Of a stretch of DNA of 64,000 nucleotides, positions 1-7,158 are shown one piece after another (the first letter of the stretch is position 1; the number at the start of each line of letters is the position of its first letter). The stretch covers positions 124,001-188,000 of the forward strand of contig CAVRQR010000008.1 of assembly GCA_963723495.1 (NCBI GenBank), written 5' to 3'. Source of the DNA: Gp6-AA40 sp963723495 (lineage in GTDB: Bacteria > Acidobacteriota > Vicinamibacteria > Vicinamibacterales > UBA2999). The notes below the pieces were generated by a model. It had not been told where the DNA came from, searched no databases, and worked only from the letters and a program-made list of their open reading frames with translations. A program made the position numbers and the translations under genes.

Positions 1-598
1 CATCGCGCAGCGCCGCGACCATCGCGCGTTCGCGCGCGGCCACCGCCTCGGCGGCTTCGAGTACCGCTTCAATCTCGCGCGCCGCGACAAAGACAATCCC
101 GGTGCCATCGGCAACGACGTAGTCCCCTGGCGACACCGCAACGTCCGAGACGATGATCGGCACGTTGGTACCGGTCTCCACGATTCGTCCGCGCGCGGTG
201 TGTGGCGTACGGCTGCGCGCAAAGAGGGGAAACCCGTAGCCCTGAGCCTCGTCGACGTCGCGCGCCGGGCCATCGACGATCACGCCGGCGACTCCACGCA
301 ACTGCGCGGCACACGACAGGTTGCCACCCCAGCTCGCCGCGTCGATTCCCGTGCGCTGCTCGATCACGATGACATCACCTGGCTGGGCGGCTTCGACAGC
401 CGTCGTTCCGAGGTGGCGCGACGCGGCCGGACGGCCATCGTCTGCCTCGAGCTTGACCGTGACGACTCGCCCGGAAATGCGGCGGTCGGTCGCGAGCCGC
501 TCAATCCCGGAGGCGACGCCTTTCAGCCCGAGCTTGTCCAGCGCGTCTGAGACTGCACAGGAATCGAGTTGTGCCAGGCGGGTCGTTAGTTCGATCAT
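1..598 (-). CDS. RraA-fold protein, aldolase-like (C-terminus cut by window edge)
   Basis: The reading frame starts with ATG at 598 and runs off the left edge, giving about 199 residues. It has the RraA/HMG-aldolase fold signature: a GGNLSCAAQLRGVAG stretch followed by VDGPARD, where family Arg and Asp residues bind substrate and a divalent metal. Family members include 4-carboxy-4-hydroxy-2-oxoadipate aldolase (LigK/GalC), which cleaves the last intermediate of protocatechuate and gallate 4,5-cleavage. It is the last visible gene of a minus-strand operon that also holds a LigJ-like hydratase and a class III ring-cleavage dioxygenase, so an aldolase role fits better than the RNase E inhibitor role of E. 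coli RraA. The exact substrate is inferred from neighbours only. Confidence 0.85.
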   Translation of the reverse strand, partial: MIELTTRLAQLDSCAVSDALDKLGLKGVASGIERLATDRRISGRVVTVKLEADDGRPAASRHLGTTAVEAAQPGDVIVIEQRTGIDAASWGGNLSCAAQLRGVAGVIVDGPARDVDEAQGYGFPLFARSRTPHTARGRIVETGTNVPIIVSDVAVSPGDYVVADGTGIVFVAAREIEAVLEAAEAVAARERAMVAALRD

Positions 599-620
599 CG
601 CAGCCCAGAATCCCTCAATA

Positions 621-666
621 AATCAACAATCAACAATCTGCAATCAACAACGAATCAACAATCAAC
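621..666. repeat. Short-period AT-rich intergenic repeat (CAACAAT type)
   Basis: The gap between the dioxygenase and the RraA gene holds an imperfect run of the unit AATCAAC/CAACAATC, repeated about six times. It is strongly AT-rich against GC-rich neighbours. It has no coding potential and lies inside an operon. It belongs to a set of unrelated short-period spacers in this window, at 1697-1808, 5511-5586, 8561-8681 and 54884-54925. Confidence 0.7.
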
Positions 667-688
667 GGTCACCAGATCAGCAATGTTC

Positions 689-1681
689 TTATTGCCAGTA
701 AGCAAAGCACATCGCGTTGCCGGTCCCCGCCTCCGAGCGGTAGCAGGGAACGTAGTCCACCTGGTGATACCTGAGGCCGGCTGCATTCATCGCGGCGATG
801 ACTGGGACCCAGTTCTTGATCTCCGCGGTTCCAACCTTGAAGAAATTCTCGGGCAGCGACGCGAGCGCAGCCTCGTCGCCGCTCTTCATGGCCGCGATCA
901 CCTTCTGATCGAAGTCCTCGTCGATCACGAAGTGCGTCAAGCCGCCCGATGCCATCAGTGCCACGCGCTTGAATCCATCGAACGTCTTGATCGCCCGGGC
1001 GAGCGCCCGCCCCAGGTCGAGACAGCGTTGCACCTTGGGCGTGTTGTGCGGGAAGTGCACGTTCAGAATGATCGGCACACTCGGCGGCGTCTGGTCCTGC
1101 AGAATCGTGTGGTAGAAGAAGCCGTAGGCGTGGGGGATTCCGCCGCGCGGTGCTCCGCTCGGCGTGTCATCGGATTGCGCCAGGTCGAAGTTCTCGTCGC
1201 CCAACGATCGCAGGATGTGGTCGGCGAGCGCCGTGGCCCCCGGATAGGTCGCGCCCTCGGCCGGAGAGTTGGCTGGTTCAGCGATGTTCAGTCCCGGCGC
1301 ATCTTCGTTCAGATGTTGAACGTTGCTGATCCTGGCGCCGCGGTAGATGGTGATCGCCGGGGTCAGACCAGCATTGAAGAACTCACGCTGATCGTTGCCG
1401 AGAATCACCACCGCGTCGGGAGCGACCTCATTGAACTTCTTGCCGAGCGACTCGAGCGCCGCGCGGCACTGCAGGAAGCGCTCCCGTCGTTTCTCGACCG
1501 TGATCTCGTGCGCGAACCCGGGCGCACGCGACTTCAGCAGCGCCTCGTAGTCGTAGGTCTTGCCGCGGAACCAGTGGTTCTTGTTCTCGCGGTCGGCCTT
1601 GGCGCGCAGGTCCCACTGCTCCGGCGGTGTCGACAGCAAGGGCCCATGCGATGAGCCGATCCCCAGGACGATCTCTGCCAT
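689..1681 (-). CDS. Class III extradiol ring-cleavage dioxygenase (LigB superfamily)
   Basis: A 330-residue protein of the LigB superfamily, which opens catechol-type rings with Fe(II) and O2. Visible active-site elements are His12 in IGSSHG, His250 in SGGLTH and Glu287 in GTAEIKNW. These correspond to LigB His12, the catalytic His195 and the metal ligand Glu242. The second metal histidine of LigB (His61, in a NDH motif) is replaced: the aligned motif is GNDQ with Gln98. The protein is larger than LigB and has no separate LigA gene beside it. It lies between the uptake permease and the RraA gene, in an operon with a LigJ-type hydratase. A protocatechuate- or gallate-like substrate is therefore likely but not proven. 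Confidence 0.85.
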   Translation of the reverse strand: MAEIVLGIGSSHGPLLSTPPEQWDLRAKADRENKNHWFRGKTYDYEALLKSRAPGFAHEITVEKRRERFLQCRAALESLGKKFNEVAPDAVVILGNDQREFFNAGLTPAITIYRGARISNVQHLNEDAPGLNIAEPANSPAEGATYPGATALADHILRSLGDENFDLAQSDDTPSGAPRGGIPHAYGFFYHTILQDQTPPSVPIILNVHFPHNTPKVQRCLDLGRALARAIKTFDGFKRVALMASGGLTHFVIDEDFDQKVIAAMKSGDEAALASLPENFFKVGTAEIKNWVPVIAAMNAAGLRYHQVDYVPCYRSEAGTGNAMCFAYWQ

Positions 1682-1696
1682 TTACGCTGCTCCTTG

Positions 1697-1808
1697 TAAT
1701 TCTGAATTGAGAATTCAGAATTCAGAATCCAATCCACCTTCAGAACGTAGACCGTTCGTGTAAGCACCATCGCTTCTGCATTCTGCAATTCTGAATTCAG
1801 AATTGCAG
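1697..1808. repeat. Inverted short-period repeat (ATTCTGAATT type)
   Basis: The spacer between the ABC permease and the dioxygenase has a left arm of repeated GAATTCAGAATTCAGAAT and a right arm of ATTCTGCATTCTGCAATTCTGAATT. About 45 bases of ordinary sequence separate the two. The arms are reverse-complementary, so the RNA could form a long AT-rich hairpin. No ORF of interest overlaps it. Confidence 0.75.
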
Positions 1809-1811
1809 TAA

Positions 1812-2585
1812 TCACCTCTCAGGTCTCCATCTCGAGAACCGTTTCTCCAGCTGTTCGGCCAGCCACGTGAGCGTGATTCCGGCAATCGCGATAATCGCCA
1901 CGCCCAGGAACACGGTGTCGGTCTGAAACGTCTGACCGCCGTAGTTGACCATGAAGCCGATGCCTTCGCTGCCGCCGAACATCTCGCCCACGACAACGCC
2001 GATCAGCCCGAGTGAGACGGCCTGACGGACGCCCGTCAGGATGAACGGCACGGCGCCGGGCACGACGACGGTCTTGAAAATCTGCCAGTCTGATGCACAG
2101 TAGGCGCGCGCGGCCCGCAGCAGGTCGACGTCGATCGCTCTGACACCGCCGATCGTGTTGATCAGTACCGGGAACACGGCGTTAATGAACACGATGAAGA
2201 CCTTCGACCACATGCCAATCCCGAACCAGATCAACACCAGCGGAACGAGCGCCACGCGCGGTGTCGAATACAGCGTGGTCACGAACGGATCGACGATCAT
2301 CGCCAGCCGCTTGTACCAACCGATCAGCACGCCGAAGACGACACCGACCGCGATCGCCATCCCGACGCCGATCGCGAAGTTGAGGCCGCTGTAGGCCATG
2401 TCCTGCTTCAACCGCCCGTTCGTCCATTCGTCGACGAAGCGCGTCACGACAGACGAGGGTCCGGTGAAGAACAACGGTGAAATCTTCCCCGCCGACCACA
2501 GCGCCTGCCACGCGATGAGGGCCACAATGACGGCAATGCCACCGAGGATCAGCCGCTCGTTCTTCTGGTAGAAGGTGCGGTCCAC
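1812..2585 (-). CDS. ABC transporter permease, TauC/SsuC type
   Basis: A 257-residue inner-membrane permease of the nitrate/sulfonate/taurine ABC family. It has about six hydrophobic segments. The cytoplasmic EAA loop lies around residues 150-175 (LLRAARAYCASDWQIFKTVV), where the permease docks on its ATPase. Its start overlaps the ATPase stop by one base, so the two are translationally coupled. Together with the ATPase (2585-3382) and binding protein (3391-4443) it forms a complete importer. The surrounding aromatic-catabolism genes suggest that an aromatic acid is the cargo, which is inference. Confidence 0.92.
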   Translation of the reverse strand: MDRTFYQKNERLILGGIAVIVALIAWQALWSAGKISPLFFTGPSSVVTRFVDEWTNGRLKQDMAYSGLNFAIGVGMAIAVGVVFGVLIGWYKRLAMIVDPFVTTLYSTPRVALVPLVLIWFGIGMWSKVFIVFINAVFPVLINTIGGVRAIDVDLLRAARAYCASDWQIFKTVVVPGAVPFILTGVRQAVSLGLIGVVVGEMFGGSEGIGFMVNYGGQTFQTDTVFLGVAIIAIAGITLTWLAEQLEKRFSRWRPER

Positions 2586-3382
2586 TAGCCTGCCGCCTTT
2601 GTCATGCCGATCCGTTCCGGCGACTCCTCGACCATCTGCCAGATCTTCTCCTCGATCTCGACGAAGCGAGCATCCCGCTTCAGCGCGAGCCCGCGTGGCC
2701 GCTCGAACGGGACCTCGACGATTCCCTTGACCCGTCCGGGACGGGCGCTCATCACCGTGACGCGATCGGCCAGATAGACGGCCTCGTTGATCTGGTGCGT
2801 GATGAAGAGCACGGTCTTCCTGGCCTCGCTCCAGATCTTCAACAGTTCGGCCTGCATGAATTCCCGGGTCTGGGCATCGAGTGCGGCAAAGGGCTCATCC
2901 ATCAGCAGCACGACCGGGTCGGCCGCCAGTGCTCTCGCCAGGTTGACTCGCTGCTGCATGCCTCCAGAGAGTTCCGACGGATAGTGACGCTCGAACCCAT
3001 TCAACCCCACGAGTTGGATGAAATGCTCGGTCCGGGTGCGCATGACCTCGCGATCGAAGCGGCGCTGCATCTCCATCCCGTAACGGACGTTGCCCGCCAC
3101 CGTGCGCCACGGCAGCAGGCTCGCCTGCTGAAAGACGACCGCCCGCTCGACGCCGGGCCCCTCGACCTTCTTGCCGTCGATGATGACGCTGCCGGCGTCG
3201 TAGCGAAGCAGGCCCGCAACGATGTTGAGGAGCGACGTCTTGCCGCAGCCGCTCGGCCCGACGATCGCCATGAACTCACCGTCGGCCACCGAGAGCGAGA
3301 TGTCCGACAGGGCCACCACCTGCCGGCGTTCCCGCTCGACGTCGTAGTGTTTGGTGAGGCCTCTGATCTCCAGCTTGTTCAT
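2585..3382 (-). CDS. ABC transporter ATPase, TauB/SsuB type
   Basis: A 265-residue nucleotide-binding subunit. The Walker A motif is GPSGCGKTS near residue 43, the ABC signature is LSGGMQQR near 138, and Walker B is VLLMDEPFAALD near 160. The switch His follows in LFITHQ. These are intact, so the protein should hydrolyse ATP to power the coupled permease. The subfamily (nitrate/sulfonate/taurine) follows from overall sequence and from the NMT1-type binding protein next to it. Only eight bases separate its start from the binding-protein stop. Confidence 0.94.
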   Translation of the reverse strand: MNKLEIRGLTKHYDVERERRQVVALSDISLSVADGEFMAIVGPSGCGKTSLLNIVAGLLRYDAGSVIIDGKKVEGPGVERAVVFQQASLLPWRTVAGNVRYGMEMQRRFDREVMRTRTEHFIQLVGLNGFERHYPSELSGGMQQRVNLARALAADPVVLLMDEPFAALDAQTREFMQAELLKIWSEARKTVLFITHQINEAVYLADRVTVMSARPGRVKGIVEVPFERPRGLALKRDARFVEIEEKIWQMVEESPERIGMTKAAG

Positions 3383-3390
3383 CCGGCGTG

Positions 3391-4443
3391 TTATCTGAAG
3401 GCGAGCTTTGCCTTGCTCTGCTCCTCGGCCTTCACGCCGGGGCCGAAGACCTGCTGGAAGAATCCTTCCTTCACCAGCCTGTCGATGACGCTGTTGTCCA
3501 CGACCTTGTGGAAGTCGAACCCCTTGAGGTCGGCGGCGATCCGCGGGTCCACCTGCTGCGAGAGCGTCGCCTTGACGGCGCCCGCCATCACGTACGGGAC
3601 GCGCTCGAAGATGTCGCCCTTCTTGTACAGGTCGTAGATGCGCGAGACATCGGCCTCAGGCTGCTTGTCGAACGCGATGTACGCCTTCATGGCGAATGGC
3701 TTGTCGTCGTAGAAGCGCTTGATGGCCTCGGCGTGCGCCTTGATGATCGATTCGGTGAGCTTCGGATTGTCGGTCGTCGCCTTGCGCGCAAACAGGTACA
3801 CAGTCGACAGGAAGACCGACGGGTGATCGGCGAGGTTGGCGAGCACCGGGAAGCCGGCTTCTTCGAGACGGAAGTAGTTCGGTGCCGTCAGCAGCGTCGC
3901 GTCAGCACGGTTGGTCTGCAGCGCCGCCGCACGTCCACTCACGTCAGTGCCGACCGGAATCCATTGCACATCGCGGGCGCCGAGCCCGAGCGTACCGAGC
4001 AGGGCAATGGAATAGTTGTACGGGGCGTCACCAATCTGCCCCACCGCGAAGCGCTTGCCCTTGAGATCTTTCGTCGTCAGTCCCTTCTGGGCGACCAGGG
4101 CGAAGAGACCTTTGTTGGAGGAACTCCCCATGAGCGTGAACGCATTCGCATCGCGGGTGCCGGCAATCATGCCCTGCTCGAGCGAGTGATTCACCATCAC
4201 CGCCTGACCGCTCGTGAGCATCGCCACGCCGGTGGGGTGCACGCCGAACTGCAGGTCGACGTCGAGCCCGTACTTCTTGTAGTAGCCGCCTTCCCGGGCA
4301 ATATAGAGATGCCAGGAGGCGCCGCTGCGCGTCGGGTAGTTGATGGTGACCTTCTGCAGGCCCTGCGCTCCGGGACTGCCCACCAGGCTGACGATCGCCG
4401 CAGCCACGGCAACGACGAGAACAGCTGCAGTGCTCTTTTTCAT
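3391..4443 (-). CDS. ABC substrate-binding protein, NMT1/TauA-like
   Basis: A 350-residue secreted protein. It has a typical Sec signal peptide: the basic start MKKS, then a hydrophobic stretch of about 18 residues ending near SPGAQG. The mature part resembles the NMT1/TauA/SsuA periplasmic binding fold used by sulfonate, nitrate, pyrimidine-precursor and some aromatic-acid importers. Its start overlaps the stop of the LigJ-like gene by four bases (ATGA), tying it to the catabolic genes. The ligand cannot be read from sequence; an aromatic carboxylate is the contextual guess. Confidence 0.88.
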   Translation of the reverse strand: MKKSTAAVLVVAVAAAIVSLVGSPGAQGLQKVTINYPTRSGASWHLYIAREGGYYKKYGLDVDLQFGVHPTGVAMLTSGQAVMVNHSLEQGMIAGTRDANAFTLMGSSSNKGLFALVAQKGLTTKDLKGKRFAVGQIGDAPYNYSIALLGTLGLGARDVQWIPVGTDVSGRAAALQTNRADATLLTAPNYFRLEEAGFPVLANLADHPSVFLSTVYLFARKATTDNPKLTESIIKAHAEAIKRFYDDKPFAMKAYIAFDKQPEADVSRIYDLYKKGDIFERVPYVMAGAVKATLSQQVDPRIAADLKGFDFHKVVDNSVIDRLVKEGFFQQVFGPGVKAEEQSKAKLAFR

Positions 4444-5462
4444 ACAGTCGCCTTCTCGGGCACCTTCAGGTTGAACAGCTTCTTCGCGTTGTCCTCGAAG
4501 ATCATCTTCTTGTCGGCTGCGCTCAGCCAGTCGATCGCCTCAATCGTAAACCGCGTCTCGTCCAGCCATCGTCCCGTGCGCGGATCGAGCACGGTGCCGA
4601 CACCCGGCCGCTCGGTCCCGAACAGGCATCGATCGACGCCAACGGTCTTGAAGAGCAGCTCGAGCGCGTCCTTCGAGTACAGCACCGTGTCGTAGTACAG
4701 ATGCCGCATCTGGTCCGAGAATCGCGGTCCGCCTTTGCGCCGCAACGAGCCGGCCTCGAACCGGGCGAACTGATACGGGATGGCGCCGCCGCCGTGCGAC
4801 ACCAGGATCTTCAGCGCGGGAAAGTCCTTGAAGACGTCCGAGTTGAGGAGCGATACGACGGCCACGCTCTCCTCGTTGATGAAGTGCAGCGAGTACGGCA
4901 GGCGCTCCGATCGGCAGCCTGTTGAATGGATGTGCCCGGGAATGTCGAGCTCCACCATTTTCTCGTAGAGCGGATACCAGAATCGATCGCCGAGCGGTGG
5001 CGTTTCGACGCCGCTGCATTCACCAGGATCGGGGTTGAGCAGGAAGCCGACGAAGCCGCGCTCCTTGATGCACTTCTCGAGGTACGGCAGCACGGCCTTT
5101 GGGCTGACACCAGGGGTCAGCGGCAGACCGCAGACGCCGCGGAAGGTGTCGGGATACAGCTCCACCTGCTTCGCGATGATGTTATTGGTCTCTTCGACGA
5201 ACCACTGCACGAGCCTGGGGTTCTCGCTCGTCATCATCTGATACGGGCGCGGCGAGATCAGCTGCACGTCGGTGCCGACCTCTTTGAGCTGATCGAGATG
5301 CGAGCTGCCGCCAAAGACGGGCGAGTTGAGCGCTTCCCTGACGTCCTCCTCGACCGCCAGATTGCCGCCGCGGCCATGCGCGCCGCGATGCGCGAGGATC
5401 TGCGCCTTGTAGACGTAGAGGCTGTCAGGCGCGGTGACGTGTCCGTGTGAATCGATGACCAT
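4440..5462 (-). CDS. ligJ: 4-oxalomesaconate hydratase-like amidohydrolase (LigJ family)
   Basis: A 340-residue amidohydrolase-fold enzyme very like LigJ of Sphingobium, which hydrates 4-oxalomesaconate in protocatechuate/gallate 4,5-cleavage. The metal ligands fall at the LigJ positions: His6 and His8 (IDSHGH), His179 (GHIHSTG) and the unusual Glu284 (LFGTERPG), with His223 in VSHGGG. The shared NPDPG and DRFWYPLYEKMVELD blocks further support the family. It sits second in the operon, behind another amidohydrolase-2 gene and overlapping the transporter binding protein. Context with a ring-cleavage dioxygenase and RraA-fold aldolase supports the same pathway step. The substrate could be a substituted analogue. 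Confidence 0.88.
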   Translation of the reverse strand: MVIDSHGHVTAPDSLYVYKAQILAHRGAHGRGGNLAVEEDVREALNSPVFGGSSHLDQLKEVGTDVQLISPRPYQMMTSENPRLVQWFVEETNNIIAKQVELYPDTFRGVCGLPLTPGVSPKAVLPYLEKCIKERGFVGFLLNPDPGECSGVETPPLGDRFWYPLYEKMVELDIPGHIHSTGCRSERLPYSLHFINEESVAVVSLLNSDVFKDFPALKILVSHGGGAIPYQFARFEAGSLRRKGGPRFSDQMRHLYYDTVLYSKDALELLFKTVGVDRCLFGTERPGVGTVLDPRTGRWLDETRFTIEAIDWLSAADKKMIFEDNAKKLFNLKVPEKATV

Positions 5463-5510
5463 GCAGAACCTCCGACCCGGAACGCGAAACTACAAATACT
5501 TGCGTCAATT

Positions 5511-5586
5511 TCCAATCCCCACTCCCAACTCCCAAATCCCGAACTGCCTGGGACCCTCGGGAGTTTGATCTTGGAAGCTGGGAGTT
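5511..5586. repeat. Inverted short-period repeat (AACTCCCA type)
   Basis: Between the first two genes of the operon the plus strand has a CT-rich arm built from CCCAACTCCCAAATCCC units. A GA-rich arm (GGGAGTTTGATCTTGG, GCTGGGAGTTT) follows. The halves are roughly reverse-complementary with a short core around CTGCCTGGGACC. In style it recalls cyanobacterial heptanucleotide STRR repeats, though no relationship is claimed. Confidence 0.7.
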
Positions 5587-6600
5587 TCAGTCATCCAGTT
5601 TCATTATCGCGGCGGCATTCCGCCAGTAGATCCGCTCCCGGTCGTCCTCGGAGATCGGCAGCCTGTCGACGATCGCGATCGTCTCGCGGATATACATCGG
5701 GCCCTTCTCGGGATCGAACGGGGCGTCCGACGCAAAGAGCACATTGGGCACACCGTAGAAATCGAGGCCACAGACCGTAGCCTCGTACGCCCCGAACAGT
5801 GCCGTGTCGGCGTAGAACATCTTGAAGTAGTCGAGCGGCCGCTTCTTGAGCAGCTTCAGGACCAGCGAAAGATCCCGATCCGACGTGCGCGCACCCAGTT
5901 GATCCCATCCGGGACCGACGCGCCCGGCGAAATACGGCACCATCGCCCCCATGTGATGCGCGATGATCTTGAGCGACGGCCAGCGATCGAACAGACCGGC
6001 AAAGACGATGCGCGCCATGGCCGCACTCGTGTCGTACGGCCATCCAAAGGTCCACCAGATCTCGAACTCGGAAGCCTGCTCGTTCAGGTAGTCCGGGAAG
6101 TCCGCCCCGCGATACGGGTGCAGCCATATCGGCAGGTCGTATTCGGCCATGGCCTCGAAGAGCGGCAGGAACTCCGGCGAGACGAGCGGCTTGCCCAGCA
6201 CGTTCGAGTAAATCTGAATGCCCTTCGCCCCAAGCTCCGTCACCGCGCGATGCGCTTCAGTGAGTGCCGCTTCCGGCGCGTTCATTGGAAGGGCCGCAGC
6301 AAAGGCGACGAAGTGGTCAGGATACTTCTCGACCAGCTCGGCCATGCTGTCGTTGGCAATGCGCGCCAGCTCGATCGCCTGATCCGGCGTGGCGAAGAGC
6401 TCGATCGGTGGCGTCGGCAGCGACAGCACCTGCTGATACTCCGGGAACGTCTCCATCACGCGGAACCGGACGTCCAGATCGTGCAGCATCGGCACGCCGC
6501 GGGTGCGCTTGCCGATGTCCTTGAGGCCGCCGGCGATTCGCTCGACAGCTTCCGAGTAGCCCGGTGGCGATATGTGGGTAAAGACGTCGATCTTGCGCAT
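5587..6600 (-). CDS. Amidohydrolase-2 family (ACMSD-like) decarboxylase/hydrolase
   Basis: About 337 residues, starting at the ATG at 6600 (MRKIDVFTH). An in-frame upstream ATG at 6630 adds only ten atypical residues. The protein belongs to the amidohydrolase_2 group that includes ACMSD and the resorcylate and dihydroxybenzoate decarboxylases. Visible metal-site pieces are IWLHPYRG, IIAHHMG and FASDAPFD. The usual HxH on strand one is reduced to DVFTH, so the first His is Phe; this occurs in many uncharacterised relatives. It is the first gene of the operon and could decarboxylate or hydrolyse an entry substrate before ring cleavage. The precise reaction is unknown. Confidence 0.8.
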   Translation of the reverse strand: MRKIDVFTHISPPGYSEAVERIAGGLKDIGKRTRGVPMLHDLDVRFRVMETFPEYQQVLSLPTPPIELFATPDQAIELARIANDSMAELVEKYPDHFVAFAAALPMNAPEAALTEAHRAVTELGAKGIQIYSNVLGKPLVSPEFLPLFEAMAEYDLPIWLHPYRGADFPDYLNEQASEFEIWWTFGWPYDTSAAMARIVFAGLFDRWPSLKIIAHHMGAMVPYFAGRVGPGWDQLGARTSDRDLSLVLKLLKKRPLDYFKMFYADTALFGAYEATVCGLDFYGVPNVLFASDAPFDPEKGPMYIRETIAIVDRLPISEDDRERIYWRNAAAIMKLDD

Positions 6601-6839
6601 CAGCCTGCGAGCCCTTCCAGTCCACGGCACATGCCGAGTCGAGTGGAAGGGATTCTACCTTTTGACGGTAGAGCGGCTGAAATCAGGAATCGATCGGAAG
6701 ACTGGTTCCTGGGGACGCCCACGCGGCCCGGCGGGCGAATCCGTCGCGCGCTCCGGAATGCCCGAACGCGAAACGGCGGCCGTCAGCGCCGCGAGGACGG
6801 AGCCAAAGTGTGAGCGCGTGTGTGCCCGACCCGTTCGAT

Positions 6840-7013
6840 TCAGGTCAGTTGTGAGGCGGAGGTGTCCTCGGACCGGCGCTTCATCTCGTTCTGACCGCGC
6901 AGAATGGAGCACCATTCCTTGTGTTCGGCCACGGGCATCCCGCATTCGACACAGACTCGAACGCGCTGCTTCGGTGGCTCTTCCCGGCCCAGCAATCGTT
7001 TCAGAAATGACAT
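6840..7013 (-). CDS. Small putative zinc-ribbon protein
   Basis: A 57-residue protein starting at 7013 (MSFLKRLLGREEPP), with a strong ribosome-binding site (GGGGAGGG) just upstream of that ATG. It contains CVECGMPVAEHKEWC, a Cys-x2-Cys followed by His and Cys that could bind one zinc. The N-terminus is a short amphipathic helix. The gene stands alone between the aromatic operon and the divergently placed P450. No function can be assigned. Confidence 0.6.
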   Translation of the reverse strand: MSFLKRLLGREEPPKQRVRVCVECGMPVAEHKEWCSILRGQNEMKRRSEDTSASQLT

Positions 7014-7158
7014 CAAGCGCCCTCCCCTGCCCAGGCTCAATGAAATTCAATACGTTTGACGTCGGAGAAGGGTTCACAGTTGGCTCGGAGTGTGCCCCGT
7101 CGCCCCAAGCGACAGCGGCCGTCGTCGATCCTGTAAAGAATCGACGACGCTCACCTGA

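Noticed and set aside
3388..4695. A 435-residue plus-strand ORF opposite the binding-protein gene
   Set aside because: It is antisense to a clear secreted binding protein and part of the LigJ gene; its sequence has no signal or domain.
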